Source of the DNA: PNAI01 sp035574295
GTDB taxonomy: Bacteria; Pseudomonadota; Alphaproteobacteria; Rhizobiales; Xanthobacteraceae
Length of the DNA stretch: 64,000 bases
Assembly: GCA_035574295.1 (NCBI GenBank)
Contig: DATLYX010000130.1
Location: 1-64,000 of the forward strand
Direction: 5' to 3'
The notes under the pieces were generated by a model that saw only the letters and a program-made list of their open reading frames with translations, made no database searches and had not been told where the DNA came from. Each line of letters begins with the position of its first letter. Within the stretch, counting starts at the first letter, position 1. This document shows positions 8,701 through 15,982 of the stretch, piece after piece. Both the position numbers and the translations under genes were made by a program.

Positions 8701-9211
8701 GCGCTATCTGTTCAAGCTGATGGCATACAAGGACGAATATGAGGTGGCGCGGCTGTTCACCGACGGTACGTTCGAGAAGCAGGTACGGGCGGAGTTCGAG
8801 GGCAATTTGCGCTACGAATTTCATCTGGCACCGCCGCTCTTGGCACGGCGCGATCCCGAGACCGGGCTGCCGCGCAAGATGAGTTTTGGGCCGTGGATGC
8901 TGCCGGTGTTCCGACTGCTGGCGCGGCTCAAGTTCTTGCGCGGTACGGCGTTCGATCCGTTCGGCTACAGCGCCGAGCGCAAGACCGAGCGGCGGCTGAT
9001 CGCCGACTACGAGGCGATGCTCAACGAGGTGCTGGCGCGGCTTTCGCCGGAGAACCATCACATCGCGGTCGGGCTGGCGGCGGTCCCGGAAAAAATCCGC
9101 GGCTTCGGCCATGTGAAGGCGCGGCATCTCGCCGCCGCCAAGGCCGACGAGGCGGCGCTCTTCGAGCAATTCCGCGCCGCGCCCACGCCGCTGCTGAAGG
9201 CGGCGGAGTAG
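5741..9211 (+). CDS. Indolepyruvate ferredoxin oxidoreductase, fused single-chain form
   Basis: This 1156-residue protein joins what other organisms encode as IorA and IorB. Order: a pyrimidine/core domain (GYRGSPLGGLDYQ near residue 50), a TPP-binding domain (GIGCHFMVQWMD, MGGEGANWIGEAPF, ILFNDAVAMTGGQRND near 440-540), a cysteine-rich region for iron-sulfur binding (CEGCGDCGVQSNC near 630, then C-x4-C-x4-C), a gamma domain (GVGGTGVVTIGGILG near 720) and a C-terminal DUF6537-like region. It oxidatively decarboxylates aryl-2-oxo acids such as indolepyruvate to acyl-CoA with reduction of ferredoxin. GGAGG lies 8 bases before the ATG. It is divergent from hpaH, which hints at a common role in aromatic amino-acid breakdown. 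Confidence 0.9.
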   Translation: MALRPVTLDDKYDLKQSRVFVTGYQALVRLTLMQKERDRRAGLNTAGYVTGYRGSPLGGLDYQFQRAADHLTKNDILFHPALNEDLAATALWGSQQAELRGEGKFDGVFGMWYGKGPGVDRTGDVFRHANAAGTSKYGGVIALMGDDHTAESSTTAHQSEFNFVNYVIPILNPAGVQEIVDYGLYGWAMSRFTGAWVALKCMHDTVESTAVIDGALDRVNIVIPTDFRMPEGGLNIRLVDSILAQEARLNDYKRDAMIAFSRANKLNHAVISGGRKPRIGVITVGKSYLDVRQALDELGLDEARCNDFGLRIYKCGCPYPIGRDDMLEFGQGLDLIIVVEEKRSLIEVQVREELYGTAFQPVCIGKKDEQGNWLFPIKGALDPNEIAICIGERLLKFTPSEEIAARVQRLKEAQRALAEAQDVAMRLPYFCSGCPHNTSTIVPEGMRAYAGIGCHFMVQWMDRSTLGFTHMGGEGANWIGEAPFSKRKHVFQNLGDGTYNHSGYMAIRAAIAANTNITFKILFNDAVAMTGGQRNDGNLTVPAIARQVAAEGAKRVVVVTDEPGKYPKNEAWPRGLTIHHRDELNRVQKELAEIPGVTVLIYDQTCAAEKRRRRKRGTFPDPDKRVIINELVCEGCGDCGVQSNCVSIQPLETEFGRKRTIDQSSCNKDFSCVKGFCPSFVTVHGAKLKKGSAAADGQTIPQLPEPKLPEIDQTYNIIVTGVGGTGVVTIGGILGMAAHLEGKGVGVIDMAGLAQKGGAVYSHMRIAKAPEDIHAIRVAARSADLVLGSDIVVAGTKKVLAAVKPGRTAMLINTAEFYPGDFTRRADFSLPTERLKRAIVNAAGRENCHFVDASRIATALFGNSIATNIFMVGFAYQHGTIPLSAEAIEQAITLNGEAVPMNIAAFRWGRRTAVDPEGVAALVKPSEVDPARQLSQSFDEMVGRRVEFLTAYQDAAYAARYRGWVEKAKAAEAAKAPGKCGLAEAVARYLFKLMAYKDEYEVARLFTDGTFEKQVRAEFEGNLRYEFHLAPPLLARRDPETGLPRKMSFGPWMLPVFRLLARLKFLRGTAFDPFGYSAERKTERRLIADYEAMLNEVLARLSPENHHIAVGLAAVPEKIRGFGHVKARHLAAAKADEAALFEQFRAAPTPLLKAAE

Positions 9212-9220
9212 CACACTAGG

Positions 9221-9269
9221 CCGTCGTCCTTTGAGGACTGCGCTTCGCGCGACCGCTTCAGGATGACGG
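9221..9269. repeat. Intergenic palindrome ccgtcgtcct...aggatgacgg
   Basis: The arms ccgtcgtcct (9221-9230) and aggatgacgg (9260-9269) pair with one wobble, and the inner gcgcttcgcgcg stretch can extend the hairpin. It directly follows the oxidoreductase stop and runs into the possible upstream ATG of the VOC gene. Similar GTCATCC-type palindromes lie at other gene ends in the window (24.7, 26.5, 28.8, 48.5 kb). Confidence 0.5.
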
Positions 9270-9286
9270 ACAGTGGTAGGTGGCAC

Positions 9287-9652
9287 GTGGCGATCACCCT
9301 CAACCACACCATCGTTCCGTCCCGCGACAAGGTTAAGGCGGCGACGTTCTTTGTGCGTATCTTCGGACTTAAGCGCGGGCGCACGAGCTATTTCGCGCCG
9401 GTGAAGGTGAACAAGACGCTCACGCTGTTGTTCGACGACGAGGACAAATTCGAGAGCCATCATCTGGCGTTTCATGTGAGCGAGAAGGAGTTCGACGCGA
9501 TCTTCGCCCGCATCAAGAAGGAAGGTATCGCCTACGGCAGCGCGCCGTGGAGCCCGGAAGACGGCAAGCTCAACCGCTGGGGCGGAGGACGGGGACTCTA
9601 TTTCAAGACCCCCGACGGGCATCTGCTCGAATTGATGACCGTGCCGCAATGA
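9287..9652 (+). CDS. VOC (glyoxalase/dioxygenase superfamily) protein
   Basis: The 121-residue product shows the paired beta-alpha-beta-beta-beta modules of the vicinal-oxygen-chelate fold. LNHTIVPSRDKVKAATFFVR supplies the first metal-ligand-type histidine, SHHLAFHVSE the second, and GLYFKTPDGHLLELM is the classic C-terminal end with a Glu ligand. I chose GTG 9287 with an aggtgg ribosome-binding site; an in-frame ATG at 9263 adds 8 residues but lies within an intergenic palindrome. Many such proteins are lyases, isomerases or ring-cleavage enzymes; nothing here says which. Confidence 0.75.
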   Translation: MAITLNHTIVPSRDKVKAATFFVRIFGLKRGRTSYFAPVKVNKTLTLLFDDEDKFESHHLAFHVSEKEFDAIFARIKKEGIAYGSAPWSPEDGKLNRWGGGRGLYFKTPDGHLLELMTVPQ

Positions 9653-9661
9653 CGGTTCATC

Positions 9662-9682
9662 CCTCCCCGTTCCAGGGGGAGG
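9662..9682. terminator. Hairpin between convergent genes
   Basis: cctcccc (9662-9668) pairs with ggggagg (9676-9682) over a 7-base loop, a few bases after the VOC stop and before the end of the minus-strand oxidoreductase gene. No long T-run follows, so it may be a weak bidirectional terminator or an mRNA-stabilising stem. Confidence 0.4.
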
Positions 9683-9730
9683 TGGTTCAAATGAGATCGC
9701 CCTGCCCTGAAAGGGGATGGTAGGGAGGAG

Positions 9731-10717
9731 TCATGGCTTCAGCACGATCTTGCCCATCGCCCGGCGCTGCTCCAACAGCTCATGCGCGCGGGCGGCGTCG
9801 CGCAACGGGAGCTTCAAGCCGATCGCAGGCGAGATTTTCTTCGCGGCGAGCAGGTCGATGGCGTGCTGCATGCCTGCGCGGCGCAGCTCGGGCAATGCGT
9901 CGCTCGTGTGCATGGTGAAGCAGCGCAGCGCCGGGCTCTTCTCGATATTGGCGCGCATCTCTTTGAACAGGTCGGTTTCCGGCATGCCGCCGAGCACCGC
10001 GTAGGAGACGATCATGCCGAGCGGGGCGATCATCTTCAGATCGTCCGCAAAGGTGTTTCCTGCGACGTGATTGAAAATGATGTCGGCGCCGCGGTCGTCG
10101 CTGAGCGTATTGACGCGCTCGACCACAGGTTCGCTCGCGTGGTCCACGGGCTCGGCGCCGCGTGCGCGCACGAAGGCACATTTCTCCGCGCCGCCCGCAA
10201 GCCCGATCACCCGCGCCCCGGCAAGGCGCGCGATGTCGATCAACGCCGAGCCCATGCCGCCCGCCGCCCCGTAGATCAGCACCGTGCGCGGAGCGATGCC
10301 GCGCGCCACCTGATGCAGCAGCGTCCAGGCGAGCGCGTAGTTCGACAGGGCTGCGGCCGCATCGAGGTCGATGGAATCGGGCAGCGGCCAGATGTCCTTT
10401 TCCGACACCGCGGCATATTCGGCATAGAGGCCGCCGCGGAAGCCGATGTCCCAGCCGGCGATGAATACCGGCTGTCCCGTTTTGAGGCGACAGCCGGCGC
10501 CGGTCGCCACCACCCGTCCGCTCATGTCGTTGCCGAGCACGAAGGGGAGTTTTGGCATCCAGCGATAGCGACCGGAGCGGATGAGCATGTCGAAATAGTG
10601 CACGCCGATGGCGTGCGCACGCACCAGCACCTCGCTGGGGCCGGGCTCGGGGGTCGGCAATTCGACGCAGTCGAGTACCTCGGGGCCGCCGGTGCGGGTG
10701 ATCCGGATGGCTTTCAT
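9731..10717 (-). CDS. Zinc-type alcohol dehydrogenase family / NADPH:quinone oxidoreductase-like
   Basis: The 328-residue protein is a medium-chain dehydrogenase/reductase of the quinone oxidoreductase branch. The N-terminal GroES-like part contains RAHAIGVHYFDMLIRSGRY and LPFVLGNDMSGRV, and the NADPH domain has LIYGAAGGMGSALIDIARL around residue 150 (the AAGGVG-type motif). The zinc-ligand cysteines of true alcohol dehydrogenases are absent, which fits a zinc-free quinone or enal reductase. The start is ATG 10717 (MKAIRI), the family's usual N-terminus; an in-frame upstream extension has no support. The gene is transcribed alone, divergent from glcE. Confidence 0.82.
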   Translation of the reverse strand: MKAIRITRTGGPEVLDCVELPTPEPGPSEVLVRAHAIGVHYFDMLIRSGRYRWMPKLPFVLGNDMSGRVVATGAGCRLKTGQPVFIAGWDIGFRGGLYAEYAAVSEKDIWPLPDSIDLDAAAALSNYALAWTLLHQVARGIAPRTVLIYGAAGGMGSALIDIARLAGARVIGLAGGAEKCAFVRARGAEPVDHASEPVVERVNTLSDDRGADIIFNHVAGNTFADDLKMIAPLGMIVSYAVLGGMPETDLFKEMRANIEKSPALRCFTMHTSDALPELRRAGMQHAIDLLAAKKISPAIGLKLPLRDAARAHELLEQRRAMGKIVLKP

Positions 10718-10814
10718 GGGATGAGCCTCTAGCGAGAGTTCGCGGGTTCGTTGCATAAGGTGCCTTGGAAAGCGGCATTGAGCCAGCGCGCACGGCACAC
10801 TTCATCAAGATCCT

Positions 10815-12032
10815 ATGGCAGACACGCTCAGGCCGCAGGACGGCAAGCAGGTCGAGGAGGCGGTGCGCTGGGCGCTCGCCAGCGGCAAGACGCTGGAAAT
10901 CATCGGCCAGGGCTCGAAGCGCCTGCTCGGGCGACCGAGCCAGACGGACTGCACGCTCGACCTTGCGGCGCTCTCCGGCGTGACGCTGTACGAGCCGGCG
11001 GAGCTCGTGCTCTCGGCCAGGGCGGCCACGCCGCTTGCCACCATCGAGCAGATGCTGGCGGAGAAGGGTCAGCAGCTCGCCTTCGAACCGATGGACTACG
11101 GACCGCTGCTCGGCGGCCAGTCGGGAGCAGGGACAATCGGCGGCGCGCTCGCCGCCAATCTTGCAGGGCCGCGCCGCATCGCGGCCGGGGCGGCGCGCGA
11201 TCACTTTCTCGGCGTCACCGCGGTGTCCGGCCGCGGCGAGACGTTCAGATCCGGCGGTCGGGTGGTGAAGAACGTCACCGGTTACGACCTGTGCAAGCTG
11301 CTCGCGGGCTCCTATGGCACGCTTGCGGTCATGACGGACGTGACCGTCAAGGTGCTGCCGCGACCGGAGACCGAGGAAACGGTGTGCGTGGTCGGGCTCG
11401 ACGACAAGCGGGCCAGCGCAGCGATGACCGCGGCCATGGGATCGTCGTGCAATGTGTCCGGCGCCGCGCACCTGCCGGCGCATATCGCCTTCCGTTTCGA
11501 CGGGCTCACCGCCAAGGAGGCGGCGACGGTGTTTCGGCTGGATGGCTTTGCACCCTCGGTGCGGCACCGCAAGGAGGCGCTCACTGCCCTCTTGCGGCCG
11601 TTCGGCGCGGTCGAGGTGCTGGACGAGGACCGTTCGCGCGCGCTCTGGCGCAGCGTGCGCGACGCGACGCCGTTTGCGGCCCATGGACCGTCGGGCGAGC
11701 GGCCGGTGTGGCGAATATCCACCGCGCCCGCGCGCGGCTGGGAGATCGCGGCCCTGATCCCACCGAGCGCCGAGATGTTTTACGACTGGGCAGGCGGGCT
11801 CGTGTGGGTGGCGATGTTGCCGATCGCGGACGCGGGCGCGGCGGTGGTGCGCGCGGCGGTGGCCCAGGTCGGCGGGCATGCGACGCTGGTGCGCGCCAAC
11901 GCCGCGCTGCGCGCCTCCCTCGACGTGTTCCAGCCCGAGGACGCAACGCTCGCCGCCTTGACCCGGCGGGTGAAAGAAAGCTTCGATCCGCAGCGGGTGC
12001 TCAATCCGGGCCGCATGTGGGCCGGGGTGTGA
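10815..12032 (+). CDS. glcE: Glycolate oxidase FAD-binding subunit GlcE
   Basis: The 405-residue protein is one of the two FAD-binding-type subunits of glycolate oxidase, which oxidises glycolate to glyoxylate at the inner membrane and passes electrons to quinone. The PCMH FAD domain spans roughly residues 1-180, with KTLEIIGQGSKRLLGRP near 30 and SGAGTIGGALAANLAGPRR near 105. The C-terminus ends in ESFDPQRVLNPGRMW, typical of GlcE. Two bases separate it from glcF. The catalytic GlcD subunit normally encoded just upstream is missing here; the preceding gene is on the other strand. Confidence 0.9.
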   Translation: MADTLRPQDGKQVEEAVRWALASGKTLEIIGQGSKRLLGRPSQTDCTLDLAALSGVTLYEPAELVLSARAATPLATIEQMLAEKGQQLAFEPMDYGPLLGGQSGAGTIGGALAANLAGPRRIAAGAARDHFLGVTAVSGRGETFRSGGRVVKNVTGYDLCKLLAGSYGTLAVMTDVTVKVLPRPETEETVCVVGLDDKRASAAMTAAMGSSCNVSGAAHLPAHIAFRFDGLTAKEAATVFRLDGFAPSVRHRKEALTALLRPFGAVEVLDEDRSRALWRSVRDATPFAAHGPSGERPVWRISTAPARGWEIAALIPPSAEMFYDWAGGLVWVAMLPIADAGAAVVRAAVAQVGGHATLVRANAALRASLDVFQPEDATLAALTRRVKESFDPQRVLNPGRMWAGV

Positions 12033-12034
12033 TC

Positions 12035-13366
12035 ATGCAGACAACATTTACGCCGGCGCAGCTTGCCGATCCGCAGATCAAAGAGTCGGAGAAGATTCTG
12101 CGCGCCTGCGTGCATTGCGGCTTCTGCACCGCGACCTGCCCGACCTATGTGCTGCTCGGCGACGAGCTCGATTCGCCGCGCGGGCGCATCTACCTCATCA
12201 AGGAGATGCTGGAGCGCGACCAGCCGGCGAGCGCCGAAGTGGTCAAGCACATCGACCGCTGCCTGTCCTGTCTTGCGTGCATGACCACGTGTCCGTCGGG
12301 CGTGCACTACATGCATCTGGTCGATCATGCGCGCGTGCACATCGAAAAGACCCACCGGCGGCCGCCGGTCGAGCGGTTCATCCGCAACGCCATCGCCAAG
12401 ATCCTGCCGTATCCGGCGCGGTTTCGCGCCGCGCTGGTGGTCGGAATGCTGGCGCGGCCTCTGGCGCCGCTGTTTGTCGCGGTCGGGCTGAAACCGCTTG
12501 CCGCCATGCTGGAGCTCGTGCCGCGGCGGGTGCCGCCGGCGGAGACCGTGTTCCGCGTCTATCCGGCGGAAGGTGCGCGCGAGGGGCGGGTGGCGCTGCT
12601 CGCGGGCTGCGCCAACGAGGCGCTGGCGCCGTGGATCACGCAGGCGACCATACGACTGCTCACGCGCCACGGCATCGAAGTGGTGGTGCCGCCGGAGAGC
12701 GGCTGTTGCGGGTCGCTCGTGCATCACATGGGCCGCGAGCAGGAGGCGCTCGCCTTTGCGCGCGCCAATGTCGATGCGTGGATGCGCGAGATCGAGGGTG
12801 AAGGGCTCGACGCCATCCTGGTGACGATCTCCGGCTGCGGCACGACGGTGAAAGACTACGGCTTCATGCTGCGCACGGACGAGGCCTACGCCGTGAAGGC
12901 TGCGCAGGTGGCCTCGCTCGCCCGCGATGTCTCGGAATATTTGGTGCGGCTGCGGCTGAAGCCGGCCAATGGCGGCCGGAGGCTGACCGTCGCCTATCAT
13001 TCGGCGTGCTCGATGCAGCACGGCCAACGTGTGACGCGCGAGCCCAAGCAGCTTCTGGCCAACGCCGGCTTCGTCGTGAAGGACGTGCCGGAGGGGCATC
13101 TGTGCTGCGGTTCGGCCGGCATCTACAACGTGCTGCAGCCGGAGCTCGCGCGCCGGTTGCGGGAGCGCAAGCTGGCCAATATCGGCAAGGTCGCGCCCGA
13201 CGTGATCGCGGCGGGCAATATCGGCTGCATGGCGCAACTTGCCGCGGGAACCGAGATACCGGTGGTGCATACGGTGGAGCTGGTGGACTGGGCGACCGGC
13301 GGGCCCGCGCCGAAAGCCTTGGCCGGGGCGCTCGCGGAGCAGGCCGATTTTACGCCGACACATTGA
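12035..13366 (+). CDS. glcF: Glycolate oxidase iron-sulfur subunit GlcF
   Basis: The 443-residue protein has two [4Fe-4S] clusters near the N-terminus: CVHCGFCTATCP around residue 26 and CLSCLACMTTCP around 77. Two C-terminal CCG-type domains follow, seen at SGCCGSLVHH and HLCCGSAGIY. This is the standard GlcF layout. It carries electrons from the FAD subunits to the quinone pool. Start ATG 12035 lies two bases after the glcE stop; the frame stays open far upstream but that part is antisense or shadow of glcE. The two genes form a tight operon. Confidence 0.92.
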   Translation: MQTTFTPAQLADPQIKESEKILRACVHCGFCTATCPTYVLLGDELDSPRGRIYLIKEMLERDQPASAEVVKHIDRCLSCLACMTTCPSGVHYMHLVDHARVHIEKTHRRPPVERFIRNAIAKILPYPARFRAALVVGMLARPLAPLFVAVGLKPLAAMLELVPRRVPPAETVFRVYPAEGAREGRVALLAGCANEALAPWITQATIRLLTRHGIEVVVPPESGCCGSLVHHMGREQEALAFARANVDAWMREIEGEGLDAILVTISGCGTTVKDYGFMLRTDEAYAVKAAQVASLARDVSEYLVRLRLKPANGGRRLTVAYHSACSMQHGQRVTREPKQLLANAGFVVKDVPEGHLCCGSAGIYNVLQPELARRLRERKLANIGKVAPDVIAAGNIGCMAQLAAGTEIPVVHTVELVDWATGGPAPKALAGALAEQADFTPTH

Positions 13367-13499
13367 ATTTCGGCCGTTGCAAGCGGAAGGGATCGATTGC
13401 ATCGATGGTGCGGGCCGAATAGCATGCGGATTCCGAGAACAGGGCGACAGCCCTGAAACGCGTTAACAATCTCGATCCGGCGTCGCGGGAGGAGGATTC

Positions 13500-14573
13500 A
13501 TGGCGACTTACAATATTCTGATCATGGGAGCGTCCTACGGGTCGCTTCTCGCCTCCAAACTGTTGTTCGGCGGGCATTCGATAAAGCTCGTGTGCCTGCC
13601 GGCGGAAGCGGACCTGATCAATGCCGAGGGTTTTCGCGTGCGCCTGCCGGTAAAGGGCCGGAAAGATCCGATCGAGCTCGACACGCGCAAATTGCCGGGC
13701 AAGGTGTCGGCCGCGGGGCCCACCGAGGTGAACCCGAAAGACTACGACCTCGTCGGGCTCGCCATGCAGGAGCCGCAGTACCGGGCGCAAGGCGTGCGGC
13801 AGTTGCTCGATGCAGTGGCCAAGGCGCGCATCCCCTGCATGTCGATCATGAACATGCCGCCGCTGCCCTACATCAAACGCATTCCCGGCCTCAACTACGA
13901 GGCGCTCAAGGTCGCCTATACCGATCCGAGCGTCTGGGACAATTTCGATCCGGCGATGCTGACGCTGTGCAGTCCCGATCCGCAGGCGATCCGGCCGCCG
14001 GACGAGAAGGTGAACGTGCTGCAGGTGACGCTGCCGACCAACTTCAAGGTGGCGCGGTTCGACGACGAGCGACATACAGCGATCCTGCGTCAGCTCGAGA
14101 AGGAGATCGATGCGGTCCGCTACGATGCGCCGGAGGGCAAGATCGAACTGCCGGTGAAGCTGCGCGTGCACGACTCGATCTTCGTGCCGCTCGCCAAATG
14201 GGCAATGCTGCTCACAGGCAACTATCGCTGCGTCACCAAGGACGGTGCCATCGACATCAAGGAAGCAGTACACCGCAACGTCGAGGAGTCGCGCTCGGTG
14301 TACAATTTCGTGGTCGAGCTGTGCGTCAAGCTGGGCGCGTCACGTGACGACCTCGTGCCGTTCGAGAAATACGCCGCAGCGGCGCAAAGCCTGACGCGGC
14401 CGTCCTCGGCGGCGCGCGCGCTCAACAACGGCGCGCCCTACATCGAGCGGGCGGACAAGCTCGTGCAGGCGATCGCCAAGCAGAAGGGCTTAAGCCATCC
14501 GGTCATCGACGCAACGGTGGCCTTGGTCGATGCGCGGCTTGAGGCAAACCGCAAGAAAGCGGCTGCGGCCTGA
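13500..14573 (+). CDS. Ketopantoate reductase-like NAD(P)-binding protein
   Basis: The 357-residue protein starts with a Rossmann-type segment (YNILIMGASYGSLLASKLLF) and then follows the PanE/ApbA layout: an N-terminal dinucleotide domain and a C-terminal helical domain around residues 220-350 (KWAMLLTGNYRCV, ARALNNGAPYIERADKLVQ). The glycine motif reads GASYGS instead of GxGxxG, so cofactor binding may be altered. The predicted role is reduction of a 2-oxo acid, but ketopantoate itself is unproven. A good ribosome-binding site (gggaggaggatt) precedes the ATG. The gene stands alone and ends in a strong terminator. Confidence 0.6.
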   Translation: MATYNILIMGASYGSLLASKLLFGGHSIKLVCLPAEADLINAEGFRVRLPVKGRKDPIELDTRKLPGKVSAAGPTEVNPKDYDLVGLAMQEPQYRAQGVRQLLDAVAKARIPCMSIMNMPPLPYIKRIPGLNYEALKVAYTDPSVWDNFDPAMLTLCSPDPQAIRPPDEKVNVLQVTLPTNFKVARFDDERHTAILRQLEKEIDAVRYDAPEGKIELPVKLRVHDSIFVPLAKWAMLLTGNYRCVTKDGAIDIKEAVHRNVEESRSVYNFVVELCVKLGASRDDLVPFEKYAAAAQSLTRPSSAARALNNGAPYIERADKLVQAIAKQKGLSHPVIDATVALVDARLEANRKKAAAA

Positions 14574-14584
14574 TACCTATCCCG

Positions 14585-14636
14585 CCCCGTCTCGCGGTAC
14601 GGCTGGCGAAAGCAGCAGTCGCGAGACGGGGTATTT
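14585..14636 (+). terminator. Rho-independent terminator after the PanE-like gene
   Basis: A perfect 12-base stem, ccccgtctcgcg (14585-14596) with cgcgagacgggg (14620-14631), is followed by tatttt. It lies 12 bases after the stop codon. Confidence 0.8.
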
Positions 14637-15001
14637 TGTCCTGTGGAAAACTAACCCAGTGGTGGACAAGTTCTTCTTTGAATTCAAGTATTTCTGAAAC
14701 CGCATGTTTATGTGAATAACTTTTCTGGGACAAGTAAGGGCCAGATCATCCAGCGCATTCTCGCCTGACGTTGCGGCCTAAACTGTGACGTGCCCGCAAC
14801 AAGGCGATTGATTCGGTGGCCGGGCGCCGGAATCGCCCAAAAATGCAGCAAGCTGCCGCTGTTTTCGCCTTGCTGCCGATCCGGGGGAAGATAACAATTT
14901 GCCTGAATTTTTGGGGGCGGCGGTAGCAAAGTCCTGTAGTTGCGTAGGTTGTCAGCGGGCTCTGGCCCTCGCCTTCTGATGACCGGAGAGGGGTTGAGCC
15001 C
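14637..15001. other. Gene-free leader of the porin gene
   Basis: From the terminator to the porin ATG there is a stretch of lower GC content than the surroundings (for example gaattcaagtatttctgaaa and ttgcctgaatttttggggg). Short frames are not supported by coding character. It probably holds the porin promoter and a long 5' untranslated region; the ribosome-binding site is ggagagggg, 10 bases before the start. I see no recognisable riboswitch or tRNA. Confidence 0.4.
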
Positions 15002-15910
15002 ATGAAAAAGTATGTCGCTTCATCGGTTGCAGTGCTCGCGTTGTCGGCCGGTGTTGGCCTTGCCGAACCGAGACCCAGACCAACCTTCCCCAATTGGGAC
15101 TACGCGGCGGGCGCAGGGGTTGTGTCCGACTATCTGTTTCGCGGCGTCTCGCAGTCGGCCCGCGATCCGTCGTTCAACGCTTACTTTGAGCCGCGCCTGA
15201 ACCTCAATCCCGATCTGCAGCTCTATGCAGGTATCGCTTACAACTCAATCAGATTCGCGAACGGCGCCAGGTCGGAAATCGACTTCTACGGCGGCGTGCG
15301 TCCGACGTTCGGCAAGCTCACCCTCGATGTGGGCTTCTGGTACTACTACTATCCGAGCGGCACCTGCTTTAACAGCGCGGTGGCCGGATGTTCGCCGACT
15401 TTGGCCAACGGCAACATCATCAAGGCGGACGTGAGCTTCTGGGAAGTCTATTTCAAGCCAAGCTACGCGTTCTCCGATGCGTTCGCGATCGGCGGCAATC
15501 TGGCCTATTCGCCGGATTTCCTGAACACCGGCGCGAACGGCACTTTCGCTTCGGTCACGGCGAAATACACGTTCCCGGCCTGGCCGAACGGTATCGCGAT
15601 GTATGTGTCGGGCGAACTCGGATACCAATGGCTCGGGACGAGCGATGCGTTCTACGGCAACATCAATTACGCGGATTACGCGACCTGGAACGTCGGGGTC
15701 GGCTTCACCTGGAAGGTCGTTACGCTCGATCTGCGTTACACGGATACGAATTTGAACAAGGGTGATTGCAACGCATTCACCAGCGATCACACCGCGACCG
15801 GTGTCTTCACAACGCCGATCAACCCGGCGCCGCTGCCCGGATCGAACTGGTGCAATGCGCGCTTCACCGCCCGGCTTTCTGCGGACATCACCGGCGCCAG
15901 CTTCAAGTAA
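15002..15910 (+). CDS. TorF family putative outer-membrane porin
   Basis: The 302-residue protein begins with a Sec signal peptide (MKKYVASSVAVLALSAGVGLAEP, cleavage after about residue 21). It continues with alternating beta-strand character: WDYAAGAGVVSDYLFRGVSQ is the hallmark start of the TorF/TIGR02001 family, and aromatic-rich girdle strands such as DVGFWYYYYPSG follow. It ends in F-K rather than a terminal Phe. Two cysteine pairs lie in loops (near 121-128 and 258-280). It should form a small beta-barrel in the outer membrane; the solute is unknown. It is monocistronic, between two terminators. Confidence 0.8.
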   Translation: MKKYVASSVAVLALSAGVGLAEPRPRPTFPNWDYAAGAGVVSDYLFRGVSQSARDPSFNAYFEPRLNLNPDLQLYAGIAYNSIRFANGARSEIDFYGGVRPTFGKLTLDVGFWYYYYPSGTCFNSAVAGCSPTLANGNIIKADVSFWEVYFKPSYAFSDAFAIGGNLAYSPDFLNTGANGTFASVTAKYTFPAWPNGIAMYVSGELGYQWLGTSDAFYGNINYADYATWNVGVGFTWKVVTLDLRYTDTNLNKGDCNAFTSDHTATGVFTTPINPAPLPGSNWCNARFTARLSADITGASFK

Positions 15911-15931
15911 CGTCTGAGCATTCGATCATTA

Positions 15932-15967
15932 GGGCGGCGGCTCGCGAGCCGCCGCCCGATATTTTCT
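15932..15967 (+). terminator. Rho-independent terminator of the porin gene
   Basis: gggcggcggctc and gagccgccgccc form a perfect 12-base stem (15932-15957) with a 2-base centre, followed by gatattttct. It separates the porin gene from the convergent ABC transporter. Confidence 0.8.
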
Positions 15968-15982
15968 CCGGTCCGTGCGGCG

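Noticed and set aside
6770..9649. Long open frame of 959 codons on the minus strand
   Set aside because: It is antisense to the indolepyruvate ferredoxin oxidoreductase, has no recognisable domain and a composition typical of GC-rich shadow frames.
10751..12034. Upstream extension of glcF
   Set aside because: This part of the frame overlaps glcE in another phase; GlcF homology starts at 12035.
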